Assembly: GCA_965218625.1 (NCBI GenBank)
Contig: CBDCLG010000020.1
Location: 744,001-808,000, forward strand
DNA from: Bin5 sp965218625
Lineage (GTDB): Bacteria > Chloroflexota > Anaerolineae > Caldilineales > Caldilineaceae
Reading direction: 5' to 3'
DNA length: 64,000 bases
The position numbers and the translations under genes are program-made. Positions 26,284-34,996 of this stretch are shown in pieces. The notes below the pieces were generated by a model that saw only the letters and a list, made by a program, of their open reading frames with translations, was not told the DNA's origin and made no database searches. Each line of letters starts with the position of its first letter. Position 1 is the stretch's first letter.

Positions 26284-28155
26284 ATGACCGAGAATCTGAG
26301 CGAAGACAGACAGGAAATCGAAGAGCTTGAGTCGGTTGCGATCCGTTTTGCCGGTGACTCGGGCGACGGCATGCAGCTGACAGGCACACAGTTCACCAAT
26401 ACCTCGGCGGTCTTCGGCAATGATATCAGTACGATGCCGGACTTTCCGGCCGAGATCCGCGCGCCTGCCGGCACGCTGGCCGGTGTCAGCGGCTTCCAGG
26501 TCCACTTCTCCAGCCAGAATGTGCTGACGCCGGGCGACGCGCCGCAGGTGCTGGTGGCGATGAACCCGGCGGCGCTCAAGGCCAGCCTGCCGGAGCTGCA
26601 ACGGTCCGGCACGATCATCGTCAACACCGACGCCTTCACCAAGCAGAACCTGTCGAAAGCCGGTTACAGCGCCAATCCGCTGGAGGACGGTTCACTCGAC
26701 GGCTACCAGGTCCTGGCGATACCGATGACCTCGCTCAACCGGGAGGCGCTTTCAGGCTTTGACGAGCTGACCAACAAGGAACGCGACCGTTGTCAGAACT
26801 TCTTTGCCCTGGGCATGGTCTTCTGGATGTTCGATCGCTCGATGGAGACGACCGAGGAGTGGCTCTTCAAGAAGTTCGCCCGCAAGCCGGTTATCGCGGA
26901 AGCAAACCTGAAGGCGATGCAGACAGGTTACTTCCTGGGCGAGACGACCGAGACCTTCCAGCAGCGTTACCTGGTGCGCCCGGCCGCGCTGCCGCCCGGC
27001 ACCTACCGCAAGGTGACCGGCAACGAGGCCCTCTCGATGGGCCTGGTCACCGCGGCGAACAAGATGGGCAAGCCGCTCTTTTACGGCTCCTATCCGATCA
27101 CGCCGGCCAGCGACATTCTGCACACGCTGGCCTCCTTGCGGCATTTCGATGTGCGCACCTTCCAGGCTGAGGATGAGATCGCCGCCGTCTGCGCAGTCAT
27201 CGGCGCGTCGTTCGGCGGCGCGCTGGCGGTTACGGGCACGAGCGGACCCGGTATCGCGCTCAAGAGCGAGGCGATCAACCTGGCGATGATGCTGGAGCTG
27301 CCCCTGATCGTCGTCAACGTGCAGCGGGGCGGCCCCAGCACCGGCCTGCCGACGAAGACCGAGCAGGCCGATCTGCTGCAGGCGATGTTCGGGCGCAACG
27401 GCGAAAGCCCGGTCCCGATTGTGGCGCCGGCCACACCCTCCGACTGTTTCGAGATGGCGATAGAGGCGGCGCGGCTGGCCGTGCGCGCGATGACGCCGGT
27501 CTTCCTGCTCTCGGAAGGTTTTCTGGCCAACAGCGCCGAGCCGTGGAAGGCGCCCAAGGCAGAGGAGATCCCCGCCATAGAGGTGCAGCATCCCCAGGGC
27601 CATACGAATGGACACGGACCGTTTCTGCCCTACGCACGCGACCCGGAGACGCTGGCCCGCCCGTGGGCTCTGCCCGGCACGCCCGGCCTCGAACACAGGC
27701 TCGGCGGGCTCAGCAAGGCGCCGGTGACGGGCAACGTCTCCTACGATCCCGAGCACAACGAGCAGATGAACCGCGAACGGGCCGAGAAGGTTGCCAGGCT
27801 GGCCGATCGGATCCCCGAGCAGGAGGTGTTCGGCCGCGGAGACGCCGAGCTGCTGGTCGTCGGCTGGGGCGGCACATTTGGTGTGGTGCGTTCGGCGGTG
27901 GCGGCCGCGCAGCGGGCGGGCAGATCGGTCGCGCACGCGCATGTGCGCTATATGAATCCGTTCCCGCGCAACCTGGAAGCGGTGTTGAAACGGGCCGGCC
28001 GCATCCTCGTACCGGAGTTGAACAGCGGACAGCTGGCGCTGCTTCTGCGGGGCAAATTCGGCGTAGAGGTCGAAACATACGCCAACCTTTCGGCGCGGCC
28101 GCTGAAGATCTCCGAAGTCCGCGACGTGATCGAATCAGTTTTGGGGAGAAGATAG
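26284..28155 (+). CDS. korA: 2-oxoacid:ferredoxin oxidoreductase alpha subunit (gamma-alpha fusion, KorA type)
   Basis: A 623-residue fused subunit. Residues ~15-200 are the gamma domain (VAIRFAGDSGDGMQLTGTQF, MPDFPAEIRAPAGTLAGVSGFQVHFSS). Residues ~235-623 are the alpha (pyrimidine-binding) domain with FYGSYPITPASDILHTLA, AVTGTSGPGIALKSEA and VNVQRGGPSTGLPTKTEQADL. With KorB it oxidatively decarboxylates 2-oxoglutarate (or another 2-oxoacid) to the acyl-CoA, reducing ferredoxin. The ATG is 5 bases after the CBS gene. The stop (TAG 28153-28155) directly abuts the ATG of korB. No ferredoxin domain is fused. Confidence 0.92.
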   Translation: MTENLSEDRQEIEELESVAIRFAGDSGDGMQLTGTQFTNTSAVFGNDISTMPDFPAEIRAPAGTLAGVSGFQVHFSSQNVLTPGDAPQVLVAMNPAALKASLPELQRSGTIIVNTDAFTKQNLSKAGYSANPLEDGSLDGYQVLAIPMTSLNREALSGFDELTNKERDRCQNFFALGMVFWMFDRSMETTEEWLFKKFARKPVIAEANLKAMQTGYFLGETTETFQQRYLVRPAALPPGTYRKVTGNEALSMGLVTAANKMGKPLFYGSYPITPASDILHTLASLRHFDVRTFQAEDEIAAVCAVIGASFGGALAVTGTSGPGIALKSEAINLAMMLELPLIVVNVQRGGPSTGLPTKTEQADLLQAMFGRNGESPVPIVAPATPSDCFEMAIEAARLAVRAMTPVFLLSEGFLANSAEPWKAPKAEEIPAIEVQHPQGHTNGHGPFLPYARDPETLARPWALPGTPGLEHRLGGLSKAPVTGNVSYDPEHNEQMNRERAEKVARLADRIPEQEVFGRGDAELLVVGWGGTFGVVRSAVAAAQRAGRSVAHAHVRYMNPFPRNLEAVLKRAGRILVPELNSGQLALLLRGKFGVEVETYANLSARPLKISEVRDVIESVLGRR

Positions 28156-29691
28156 ATGAGCGCAAGCGCGACCGAAGAAATCACCCTGACCCGCAAGGAT
28201 TTCGTCTCCGACCAGACGGTGCGCTGGTGCCCCGGCTGCGGCGACTATTCGATCCTGGCGCAGATGCAGCGGGTACTGCCGGAGACGGGCGTGGCCAAAG
28301 AGAAGACCGTCTTCATCTCCGGCATCGGCTGCTCCAGCCGCTTCCCCTATTACATGAACACATACGGCGTGCACACGATACACGGGCGCGCGCCGGCGCT
28401 GGCAACCGGACTTGCCGTCGCCAACCCCGACCTGAGCATCTGGGTGATCACCGGCGACGGTGACGGTCTTTCGATCGGCGGCAACCACCTGCTGCACGCC
28501 ATCCGCCGCAACATCGATCTGAACATCATCCTTTTCAACAACCGCATCTACGGGCTGACGAAGGGGCAGTACTCGCCCACCTCGCGCCCGGGCACGGTCA
28601 CGAAGTCCTCGCCCCTGGGCTCGATGGAGCAGCCGCTCAATCCGATCGCCGTCGCGCTGGCGGCGGAGGCAACCTACGTGGCGCGCTCGATCGATTCCCA
28701 CCCGCAACACCTGGCGGCAACGTTGAAACGGGCCGCCGAGCACCGGGGGACCTCCTTCGTCGAGATCTACCAGAACTGCGTGATCTTCAACCCGAACGAG
28801 TGGACGGAGCTGAGCGATCGCAAGAACCGCGACGACTCGACTCTCTACCTCGAACACGGCAAGCATATGATCTTCGGCAAGGACCGCGACAAGGGCATTC
28901 GCCTCAACGGCTTCACGCCGGAGGTCGTCGCGCTCGACGAGTCCGACCTGGACGAAATCCTGGTCCACGATGCCACCTCCAAGCCGCTGGCATCGATTCT
29001 GGGCAGCATGGAGTTTCCCGACTATCCGGCGGCGATGGGCGTGATCCGCGATGTGCGCAAACCGGACTACACCTCCGAACTGATGGCGCAGGTGCAGTCG
29101 GCGCAGGAGAAAAAGGGCGCCGGCGACCTGGACCAGCTCTATCAGTCGGCCGACCTGTGGACGGTCGAGGAGCGGGAGATCACCGCCAGCGCGGCGGCGT
29201 TCGACGAGATGCCGGTCTCCGGGTTGGACGAAGAGTATATTGACGAGATGGACAATCCTGAAGAGTTGCTGTCGGAGTTCCAGGACCTGCTCGTTTCGAG
29301 CCCGCTGGCGGCGCTGGAGCCGAACGTGCCCATCACCGTGGGTCTGCACAGCTCGCTGGCGCGCACCGTGCGGCAGATGAACCGGCACAACATCGGCTGC
29401 GTGCTGGTGACCGACGCGGAGAACCACCTGGCAGGCATCTTCACCGAATGGGACGTGCTGATGAAGGTGGCCGGCATCGTCGATGACCTGTCGCAGCGGA
29501 CCATCGCCGAGTTCATGACGCCGGAGCCATTGGCGCTGAAGGAGGACCTGCCGATCGCGCAGGCGCTCAACCTGATGTCGATCCATGGCTTTCGCCACCT
29601 GCCACTGGTGGATGACAACGGCCAGCCGACCGGGATCATCTCCTTCCGCGACGTGGTCGGTTATCTGAATGAGGCGTTGGAAGAGGAATAA
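28156..29691 (+). CDS. korB: 2-oxoacid:ferredoxin oxidoreductase beta subunit fused to C-terminal CBS pair
   Basis: Residues ~1-330 are a KorB thiamine-diphosphate subunit: RWCPGCGDYSILAQ and GIGCSSRFPYYMNTYG (iron-sulfur and TPP region), then the TPP-binding GDGDGLSIGGNHLLHAIRRN and LFNNRIYGLTKGQYSPTS. A ~60-residue acidic linker follows. Residues ~390-505 are two CBS motifs (VPITVGLHSSLARTVRQMNRHNIGCVLVTDAENHLAGIFTEWDVL and EDLPIAQALNLMSIHGFRHLPLVDDNGQPTGIISFRDVV). Ordinary KorB is ~280-340 residues, so the 511-residue form is an in-frame fusion of enzyme and nucleotide sensor. Immediately downstream of korA. Confidence 0.92.
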   Translation: MSASATEEITLTRKDFVSDQTVRWCPGCGDYSILAQMQRVLPETGVAKEKTVFISGIGCSSRFPYYMNTYGVHTIHGRAPALATGLAVANPDLSIWVITGDGDGLSIGGNHLLHAIRRNIDLNIILFNNRIYGLTKGQYSPTSRPGTVTKSSPLGSMEQPLNPIAVALAAEATYVARSIDSHPQHLAATLKRAAEHRGTSFVEIYQNCVIFNPNEWTELSDRKNRDDSTLYLEHGKHMIFGKDRDKGIRLNGFTPEVVALDESDLDEILVHDATSKPLASILGSMEFPDYPAAMGVIRDVRKPDYTSELMAQVQSAQEKKGAGDLDQLYQSADLWTVEEREITASAAAFDEMPVSGLDEEYIDEMDNPEELLSEFQDLLVSSPLAALEPNVPITVGLHSSLARTVRQMNRHNIGCVLVTDAENHLAGIFTEWDVLMKVAGIVDDLSQRTIAEFMTPEPLALKEDLPIAQALNLMSIHGFRHLPLVDDNGQPTGIISFRDVVGYLNEALEEE

Positions 29692-29732
29692 AGGTCTGCA
29701 ACGCCCGACCAAAAGACAATAAAGGGGCATCC

Positions 29733-30746
29733 ATGAAGATTCTTGTCGCCGGCGCAGCCGGTCAGGTCGGTTGCCGGCTGGTGCGGCAGCTGCTGGCGCG
29801 CAACCACGAAGTGCGCGGCACTGTTCTGCCGGACGACCCGGCGCTGGAGCGTTTGGACGGGCTGGATATCGAGCTGGCCGCCGGCGATCTGACCGATGAG
29901 GCCTTTGTAGACGGCGCCGTGAACGGGGTCGACGCCGTCATCCACACGGCCAACTACGTCGGTCCCCACCTCGACAACAATCTGCAGACCGACCGGATTG
30001 TCACGCGCGTCTGCGGCCAGTACGCCGAACGGCTGGAACGGTTCGTCTACACGAGCTCCTCGGCCGTCTTTCCTAACGACAGCCAGACGATCGCCTGCGC
30101 CTACCATCCGGTCGACGAGCTGCACCCGAAGCGGCCGATGGGCGAGTATGCGCTGGGCAAGCTGATCGGCGAGGAGTTCACGGCAATGGCGGCCAGGGAG
30201 ACCGGGCTGCACACTACAGTTGTGCGGCCGAGCCACGTGCAGTCGGGCGAGGGCGTTCTGGGGCGGTTCACCGTCGGCCAGGTCGCCAACCTGCTGGAGA
30301 GGGGCCAGAACAGCCCCCTGGGCGACCTGTACATGGCCGACGGCACTGAGTTGTGGCATGATCTGCTGGCGGAGGCGGTTGACGAGTCGCAGCCGTGCAG
30401 CGTGCGCGACCTGGATGGGCGGCCGTGGCTGTATCAGCCCAACGACGCGCGCGACATCGCCCACATGCTGGTCTGCGCGGTAGAGGAGCCGGCCGCGCTG
30501 GGCGAGTCGTTCAACTGCGGCGCGCCGGCGCCGTTCAGCTACCCGGAGGCCGCGGCCATCCTGGCCGAACGCACCGGCGTCGAGCCACTGGAGGTGCGCC
30601 TGCCGGTGCACTTCCGCTACGACCATGACAACACCAAGGGGCGCAGCCTGATCAACTTCCGCCCTCGCGGCGACCTGCGCACGATGATCAATTCGGCGCT
30701 GCTCGTGCGGAACGAGGGCTACGTTGACTACGAGTGGGAGGAATAA
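29733..30746 (+). CDS. NAD(P)-dependent epimerase/dehydratase (extended SDR)
   Basis: A 337-residue Rossmann protein: GAAGQVGCRL near the N-terminus is the GxxGxxG dinucleotide motif, DLTD precedes VDAVIHTA, and YTSSSAVF plus YALGK supply the Ser/Tyr/Lys catalytic residues. ARDIAHMLVCAVE is typical of extended SDRs acting on nucleotide sugars or related substrates. It starts 41 bases after korB and is followed within 6 bases by an oxidoreductase gene. Substrate unknown. Confidence 0.87.
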   Translation: MKILVAGAAGQVGCRLVRQLLARNHEVRGTVLPDDPALERLDGLDIELAAGDLTDEAFVDGAVNGVDAVIHTANYVGPHLDNNLQTDRIVTRVCGQYAERLERFVYTSSSAVFPNDSQTIACAYHPVDELHPKRPMGEYALGKLIGEEFTAMAARETGLHTTVVRPSHVQSGEGVLGRFTVGQVANLLERGQNSPLGDLYMADGTELWHDLLAEAVDESQPCSVRDLDGRPWLYQPNDARDIAHMLVCAVEEPAALGESFNCGAPAPFSYPEAAAILAERTGVEPLEVRLPVHFRYDHDNTKGRSLINFRPRGDLRTMINSALLVRNEGYVDYEWEE

Positions 30747-30751
30747 TCCTG

Positions 30752-31707
30752 ATGCTTCGTACCGCATTCATCGGCGCCGGACGGCGCAGCCAGAGCGCTC
30801 ACTATCCCAATGTCAACCGGTTGCCGGAGGTGGAGATGGCGGCCGCCTGCGAGCTGGACGAGGAGCTGCTGCACCAGGTCGCGGTGGAATACGACTTCCA
30901 GTACCGCTACGACGACCACCGGCGCATGTTGGAGGAGGTCGATCCGGATATCGTCTACTGTGTGATGCACGAGCGCTGGCTGCTGCAGCCGGCGCTGGAC
31001 TGTCTCAACGCCGGCAAGCATACGTTCATCGAAAAGCCGCCCGGCATGAACATGGACGAGGTGCAGCAGATCCACGACGCGGCCGTGGCCAACGATGTCA
31101 TCTGCGCGGTCGGCTTCCAGCGCCGCCACGCCGCGGTGACGCAGGAGGCGTTGCGCCAAGTGGCGCGCCTGGGGCCGGTCTCGACCGTGGTCGGCACCTT
31201 CAACAAGAGGTTCCTGGGCGAGGAGGCATGGAGCTTTACGACCACGAACTGGGAGGATGTCTGCCATGCCGTCGACCTGGTGCGCTTCATGGCCGGCGGC
31301 GAGCCGGTCGAGGTCACGGCCTACCAGGACCGCTTCGCCAGCGACTACCGCAACTGCTACACGGGGCTGGTGCGCTTCGACAACGGGCGACCGGTTTCAT
31401 CCACGGCAACCGCGCCTCGGGCGGGCGCGTGCTGCGCGGCGAGCTCCACGGCACCGGCGTCGGCTGCTACTTCAAGATGCCGCACGAGATCGAGATCACC
31501 GAGGATAACGAGGCGCGCACGCTCAACGGCTGGGATATCGACGGCGCGGCCGAGTCCGACACGAGCCGTTACGACGGCGTGTTGACGATGCACGAGCATA
31601 TCGCCGACTGCGTACGCAGCGGCGAGAAGCCGCTGACGGACATTCGCGACACGATCCACTCGATGGCGCTGGTGGCGCAGCTGGAGGGCGCGGAGGGCAG
31701 TGGATAG
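30752..31707 (+). pseudogene. Gfo/Idh/MocA-family oxidoreductase with a frameshift near 31388
   Basis: ATG 30752 (MLRTAFIGAGRRSQSAHYPN) begins a Rossmann NAD(P) domain with CVMHERWLLQPALDCLNAGKHTFIEKPPGMN, the EKP motif of the family. The frame is good to TGLVRFDNG (~31385), then runs out of phase. The continuation ATGFIHGNRASGGRVLRGELHGTGVGCYFKMPHEIEI is in another frame to the TAG at 31707. One inserted or deleted base near 31388 explains it. Either the gene is dead or the base call is wrong. The last codons and stop come from the heptamer array beginning at 31700. Confidence 0.75.
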
Positions 31708-31828
31708 TGGATAGTGGATAGTGGATAGTGGATAGTGGATAGTGGATAGTGGATAGTGGATAGTGGATAGTGGATAGTGGATAGTGGATAGTGGATAGTG
31801 GATAGTGGATAGTGGATAGTGGATAGTG
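31700..31828 (+). repeat. Tandem heptamer array (GTGGATA)n, ~18 copies
   Basis: The longest and most uniform array in the window, between the broken oxidoreductase and the cupin gene, and overlapping the oxidoreductase's 3' end. The remaining gap to 31907 holds no recognisable gene. Confidence 0.95.
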
Positions 31829-31907
31829 GCCGGTGGCCGGTTACCGTGGCGGCGGTAATTAGCTTGTTGACAAGGGAAGTCGCATATAGGGCAGATTGGA
31901 GCGTTGG

Positions 31908-32240
31908 ATGAACAGTTACAGCCTGGAAGAGGTGAAGGAACGGGAGCTGTTTCCCGGTTTTGTTGGCAAGTTCGTGCATTCGGACAATATGACGTTTGTC
32001 TACTGGGACATTGCGGCCGGTTCGCCGCTGCCGGCCCATTCGCATCCGCACGAGCAGGTGATCAATATGTTCGAGGGGCAGTTCGAGATCAGCTTGACCG
32101 GCGGCGAGACGCGGCTGCTGGGGCCGGGGGACGTCTTTGTGATCCCCGGCGGGGCTGAGCACTCGGGCCGGGCGGTGACTCGCTGCAGCATCCTGGATGT
32201 GTTTCACCCGGTGCGGGAGGAGTACGTTTGGGAGGATTGA
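31908..32240 (+). CDS. Small cupin-domain protein
   Basis: A 110-residue single-domain cupin: PLPAHSHPHEQVINMFEGQFEISLTGGETRLLGPGDVFVIPGGAEHS gives cupin motifs 1 and 2 with metal-binding His-x-His, Glu/Gln and a distal His. ATG 31908 is preceded by GGAG 10 bases upstream. Relatives are small-molecule dioxygenases, isomerases or sensors; the function is not predictable. Confidence 0.85.
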   Translation: MNSYSLEEVKERELFPGFVGKFVHSDNMTFVYWDIAAGSPLPAHSHPHEQVINMFEGQFEISLTGGETRLLGPGDVFVIPGGAEHSGRAVTRCSILDVFHPVREEYVWED

Positions 32241-32386
32241 CGGCGGGACTACTTACAGGGTTGAGCAAGGTATGGTATGCTCGCATTGCATCGTCGGCAT
32301 CCTGGCTTAGGTACTGCACCAAAGGCCGGATAAATGGAGACAGGAATTGCCACTGCAGACAACTCTGCCGAACAGGAGGAGTGCAG

Positions 32387-32629
32387 ATGAGCAGTAATGG
32401 CTTCCGTTATTATGCGTTTAAGTTGCCATCCTTTTTCGATGGACTCGCCCACATTTTTGACCTGGGAGGGACACTTGAGGAGTATTACCCGCAGTTTGGA
32501 AACGGGTATGAGGAAGACTTGGCAGCGTTGAGAAGTGATTGGATTGTCGTTGGCCAGGACCTCCGGGACGCAATGGCCACATTCGAGGACAACGAACTCC
32601 CTTCCCTCGATACAGACGAGCAATCATGA
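32387..32629 (+). CDS. Hypothetical 80-residue protein
   Basis: A small acidic protein (MSSNGFRYYAFKLPSFFDGLAHIFDLGGTLEEYYPQF...). A very good ribosome-binding site, AGGAGGAG, precedes ATG 32387. Its TGA overlaps the ATG of the DUF2335-like gene in an ATGA junction (32626-32629), so the two are co-translated. Residues ~15-60 are mixed hydrophobic/acidic, with no membrane segment. Not recognised. The coupling suggests a soluble partner of the membrane protein. Confidence 0.7.
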   Translation: MSSNGFRYYAFKLPSFFDGLAHIFDLGGTLEEYYPQFGNGYEEDLAALRSDWIVVGQDLRDAMATFEDNELPSLDTDEQS

Positions 32630-33123
32630 GCAATGTTGAGGAGGGTACGGCCTCCGAACCCCCCGTAGTACATCAGACACAAGACCCCCCAGTCAAAGTA
32701 ATCAGGGAAGTACAGGTCCAATCTTCATCTTGGAGCGGGCCGCTTCCCGCGCCCGCGGATCTCCAACGATTCGAAGAAATAGTTCCCGGAGCTGCGAACC
32801 GAATGCTGACAATTTCTGAGAAGCAGGCGGATCATCGAATCGATATGGAACGTTCATTGGTCAACCATGCCCTTTAGCGTGGTCACTGGGGTCTCGCAGC
32901 CGGTTTTGTCCTTTCGACGATGGTCATACTTGGGGGCATTTTCCTCATCTATGGCGGCCACGATTGGGCCGGTGGCATTCTCATAAGCATGAATCTGGCA
33001 GGATTGGCCAGCGTCTTTGTGTACGGTTCCAACTCACGTCGATCGCACCGCCGAGACCGGATTGAAACCTTGACCGAGAATGCCGCACTGGATGGAGAGA
33101 ATCGCAGGTCCCAAAGTTCGTAG
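32626..33123 (+). pseudogene. DUF2335-like membrane protein interrupted by an in-frame amber stop
   Basis: The frame opens at ATG 32626 and reads PVVHQTQDPPVK, then SWSGPLPAPADLQRFEEIVPGAANRMLTISEKQADHRIDMER, the cytoplasmic part of DUF2335 proteins. TAG at 32875-32877 interrupts it (LVNHAL-stop-RGHWGLAAGF). The same frame continues through two hydrophobic segments (FVLSTMVILGGIFLIYGG and GILISMNLAGLASVFVYGS) to 33123. One base change (CAG or AAG to TAG) explains it. Read-through would restore a ~165-residue protein. Pyrrolysine use is very unlikely here. Confidence 0.7.
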
Positions 33124-33161
33124 CGTGTATTAAGCAAACGATCGTCATCTCAATTTCCCCG

Positions 33162-33268
33162 CTACTCGCTCTCAAAGCCGCTGTCGTCGAATTTCAGGGT
33201 GCGGCTGTTTCGTTGACGATGCGTACGATTTCGTCGGGCGCGCCGGCGGGAATGTCGGCGTGAGCCTG
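33162..33268 (-). pseudogene. C-terminal remnant of a DUF499-type ATPase
   Basis: On the minus strand AHADIPAGAPDEIVRIVNE is followed, after a one-base frame change, by SRTLKFDDSGFESE and TAG (33164-33162). That ending (IPxGxPxxVVRxVxExxRTLKFxxxGFE) is, from memory, the conserved C-terminus of DUF499 AAA ATPases found in methyltransferase-linked defence loci. Nothing upstream remains: it abuts the stop of the HigA-like gene at 33272, so the rest was deleted. Confidence 0.5.
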
Positions 33269-33271
33269 GAT

Positions 33272-34372
33272 TCAGTCGTCTGTCCACTCCAGCCGGGCTC
33301 TTGCTTTTAAGCGGTTCAGGCGGCTTTTCCATGTAAGCCGCTCTTCATGCTGAAGGCGGCCGACGACGATTCCGGGCGCTATTCCCTGTTCCGAGGCAAA
33401 GTTGCGGATGTTTTCCTCGCTGCGGTAGGCATCGGCGGCGAGGAAGCTCTGCCAGGCGGGCTGGGGTATCAGGAAGTTCGCTGCCCAAGCATTTGCCTCC
33501 GCCTCATCTCCATTGTCGCCGGCCTTGTCTCCGTCAACGAATACACTCTTCTTGCTGTGCAGAATGATGTGCGCAGCCTCATGGAAGAGACTGAACCAGA
33601 TCTGGTCGTCCGACCCGTGGCGGCCGCTCAGCGCAATCATCGGCTTGCGGGGGGAAAGCCACCTTGCCGCCCCGCTCAGGCGCGTCCCGGGCAAGGGTTC
33701 TTCCCAGACAAGAGCAACGCCGGCATCACGGCAAAGTTGACGCGCTTCGACGAGGGCCTGCGGGATTTCTGCGCGAGTCAGAAGACGCAGCTCCTTCAAT
33801 GCTCGCGTGAACACCGCCCTATCGTAATCATTCGTTGTTTGCCGCTCAGCCTTGATGTCGGCCATGCGAAGCCAGGCAGCCAGGGCGTAGCTGTTGCTCT
33901 CGAAACTTGGGGAATGCCGATAAGCCACGGCAACGGATTCATTTCTCACATTCCAGGCCTCAATGGAGGCCACGCCGAAGAAGGTCAAGATCTCGGTTAC
34001 TTGCTCTCCTGCGGAGGAGACCTTGCGGACGGCGCCGCGCTTTACCAGCAGGTTGACGGGGAAGCTTTGCGCCCACTCGGCCGACGCCTCGGCTTCCCGC
34101 GCCTCTGCTTTGCGCAGCTGATGCAGGCGGTAGTCGGCTTCCAGGCCGAGCCAGATGCCGGCGTCAACGCCCAACACCTTCTCAAACTGGAGCGCCGTCT
34201 CCGCTTCTACGGGCGCCTTGCCAGCGATAATTTCGCTGATGAGTTTTGGAGAGCGGCCGCACCTGCGCGCAAGCTCAGCTTGTGAGATTCCGTTCGCTTC
34301 AATCCGCTCAGCCAGGACCCAACCCGGCGAAATCGCGTAGTCAGGCTGAAATCGATCTGTTTTCGCAGCCAT
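33272..34372 (-). CDS. HigA-like antitoxin: XRE helix-turn-helix fused to ImmA/IrrE metallopeptidase
   Basis: A 366-residue protein. Residues ~12-75 are an XRE helix-turn-helix of the HigA/VapI type (GWVLAERIEANGISQAELARRCGRSPKLISEIIAGKAPVEAETALQFEKVLG). Residues ~200-340 are an ImmA/IrrE (COG2856) zinc peptidase with the HEAAH motif near 264 and a downstream EANAWAANFLIP. ATG 34372 follows AAGGAGG at good spacing. It lies 87 bases downstream of a RelE/HigB-like toxin gene on the same strand, in the toxin-first order of HigBA systems. The fusion suggests an antitoxin whose repression can be relieved by its own peptidase domain; that mechanism is inference. Confidence 0.88.
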   Translation of the reverse strand: MAAKTDRFQPDYAISPGWVLAERIEANGISQAELARRCGRSPKLISEIIAGKAPVEAETALQFEKVLGVDAGIWLGLEADYRLHQLRKAEAREAEASAEWAQSFPVNLLVKRGAVRKVSSAGEQVTEILTFFGVASIEAWNVRNESVAVAYRHSPSFESNSYALAAWLRMADIKAERQTTNDYDRAVFTRALKELRLLTRAEIPQALVEARQLCRDAGVALVWEEPLPGTRLSGAARWLSPRKPMIALSGRHGSDDQIWFSLFHEAAHIILHSKKSVFVDGDKAGDNGDEAEANAWAANFLIPQPAWQSFLAADAYRSEENIRNFASEQGIAPGIVVGRLQHEERLTWKSRLNRLKARARLEWTDD

Positions 34373-34459
34373 ACCTTCCCCTCCTTACGCCAGAGCCGTT
34401 CACGGCCTCTTGGGCATCTACTGCCGCGGCCTGAGCTCTACGTCTCCTTCTTTTGACGC

Positions 34460-34795
34460 CTAGTGATAGTCGACCACCTCCAGGATCTTTATTGCCGTTA
34501 TTTGCTCCAAGTCGATGCCTCCGTCCTCTTTGCGAGGGAGCTTGCCGTGGCTCGGTTCAAAGACCAACCTGTAGGGATGAACGAGGTCAACGGCAAACTG
34601 CTCGCTCCGACGACCCTTGAGTTGGTGCCTCCGATCGGGCGGCGATTCCGGCACCTTCTGCAACGAAGCGGCGTTTTTTAGGAAACCGATGCGCGCCATG
34701 ATCGTCAGGGCCATTCGAGCTCCGTACTTCCTCTTGAGTGTATTCTTCGAACTGAATTCCTTCTGCAGCTTGCGCGTTCTGAACGAAATCTCCAC
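34460..34795 (-). CDS. HigB/RelE-superfamily toxin
   Basis: A 111-residue basic protein from GTG 34795 (GAGG upstream). The pattern MEISFRTRKLQKEFSS ... KYGARMALTIMARIGFLKNAASLQKVP ... RHQLKGRRSEQFAVDLVHPYRLVFEP is that of HigB-like RelE-fold mRNA interferases (the LKG-R--W-x-HPYRLVF type). It is followed by the XRE-ImmA antitoxin gene. Expected to cleave mRNA at ribosomes and to be neutralised and co-repressed by the antitoxin. The C-terminal tail (IKILEVVDYH) is characteristic. Confidence 0.82.
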   Translation of the reverse strand: MEISFRTRKLQKEFSSKNTLKRKYGARMALTIMARIGFLKNAASLQKVPESPPDRRHQLKGRRSEQFAVDLVHPYRLVFEPSHGKLPRKEDGGIDLEQITAIKILEVVDYH

Positions 34796-34825
34796 AGGAC
34801 CTCACAAAAGGAGGAGCGTATTTCA

Positions 34826-34840
34826 TTACCTAAACGGTAA
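34826..34840. promoter_or_regulatory. Inverted repeat TTACC-TAAAC-GGTAA, candidate HigBA operator
   Basis: A perfect 5-base-arm palindrome ~30 bases before the toxin start. On the minus strand it lies downstream of TTGACA (near 34864-34859) and would cover the -10 region. Position suits autorepression by the XRE antitoxin. Confidence 0.45.
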
Positions 34841-34996
34841 CATTAATTAAGGTCCGTGTCAAGTTGCCCGGCATTTGGGTACCAGTTGCCTATGCCGTAG
34901 CGGACGGGGAACTTCGGTGGGGAAGAATACAGTAGGCGGTTGGCGCTGACAGGGGCGCTATCCCTGCTCCTGCCCGCTACTGACTGGCGAACCCAC

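Noticed and set aside
31700..31828. CRISPR array
   Set aside because: The repeat is 7 bases with no spacers, and no cas genes are present.
32875..32877. Pyrrolysine insertion at the amber codon
   Set aside because: No pyl genes or methylamine methyltransferase context are seen; a nonsense change or base error is far simpler.
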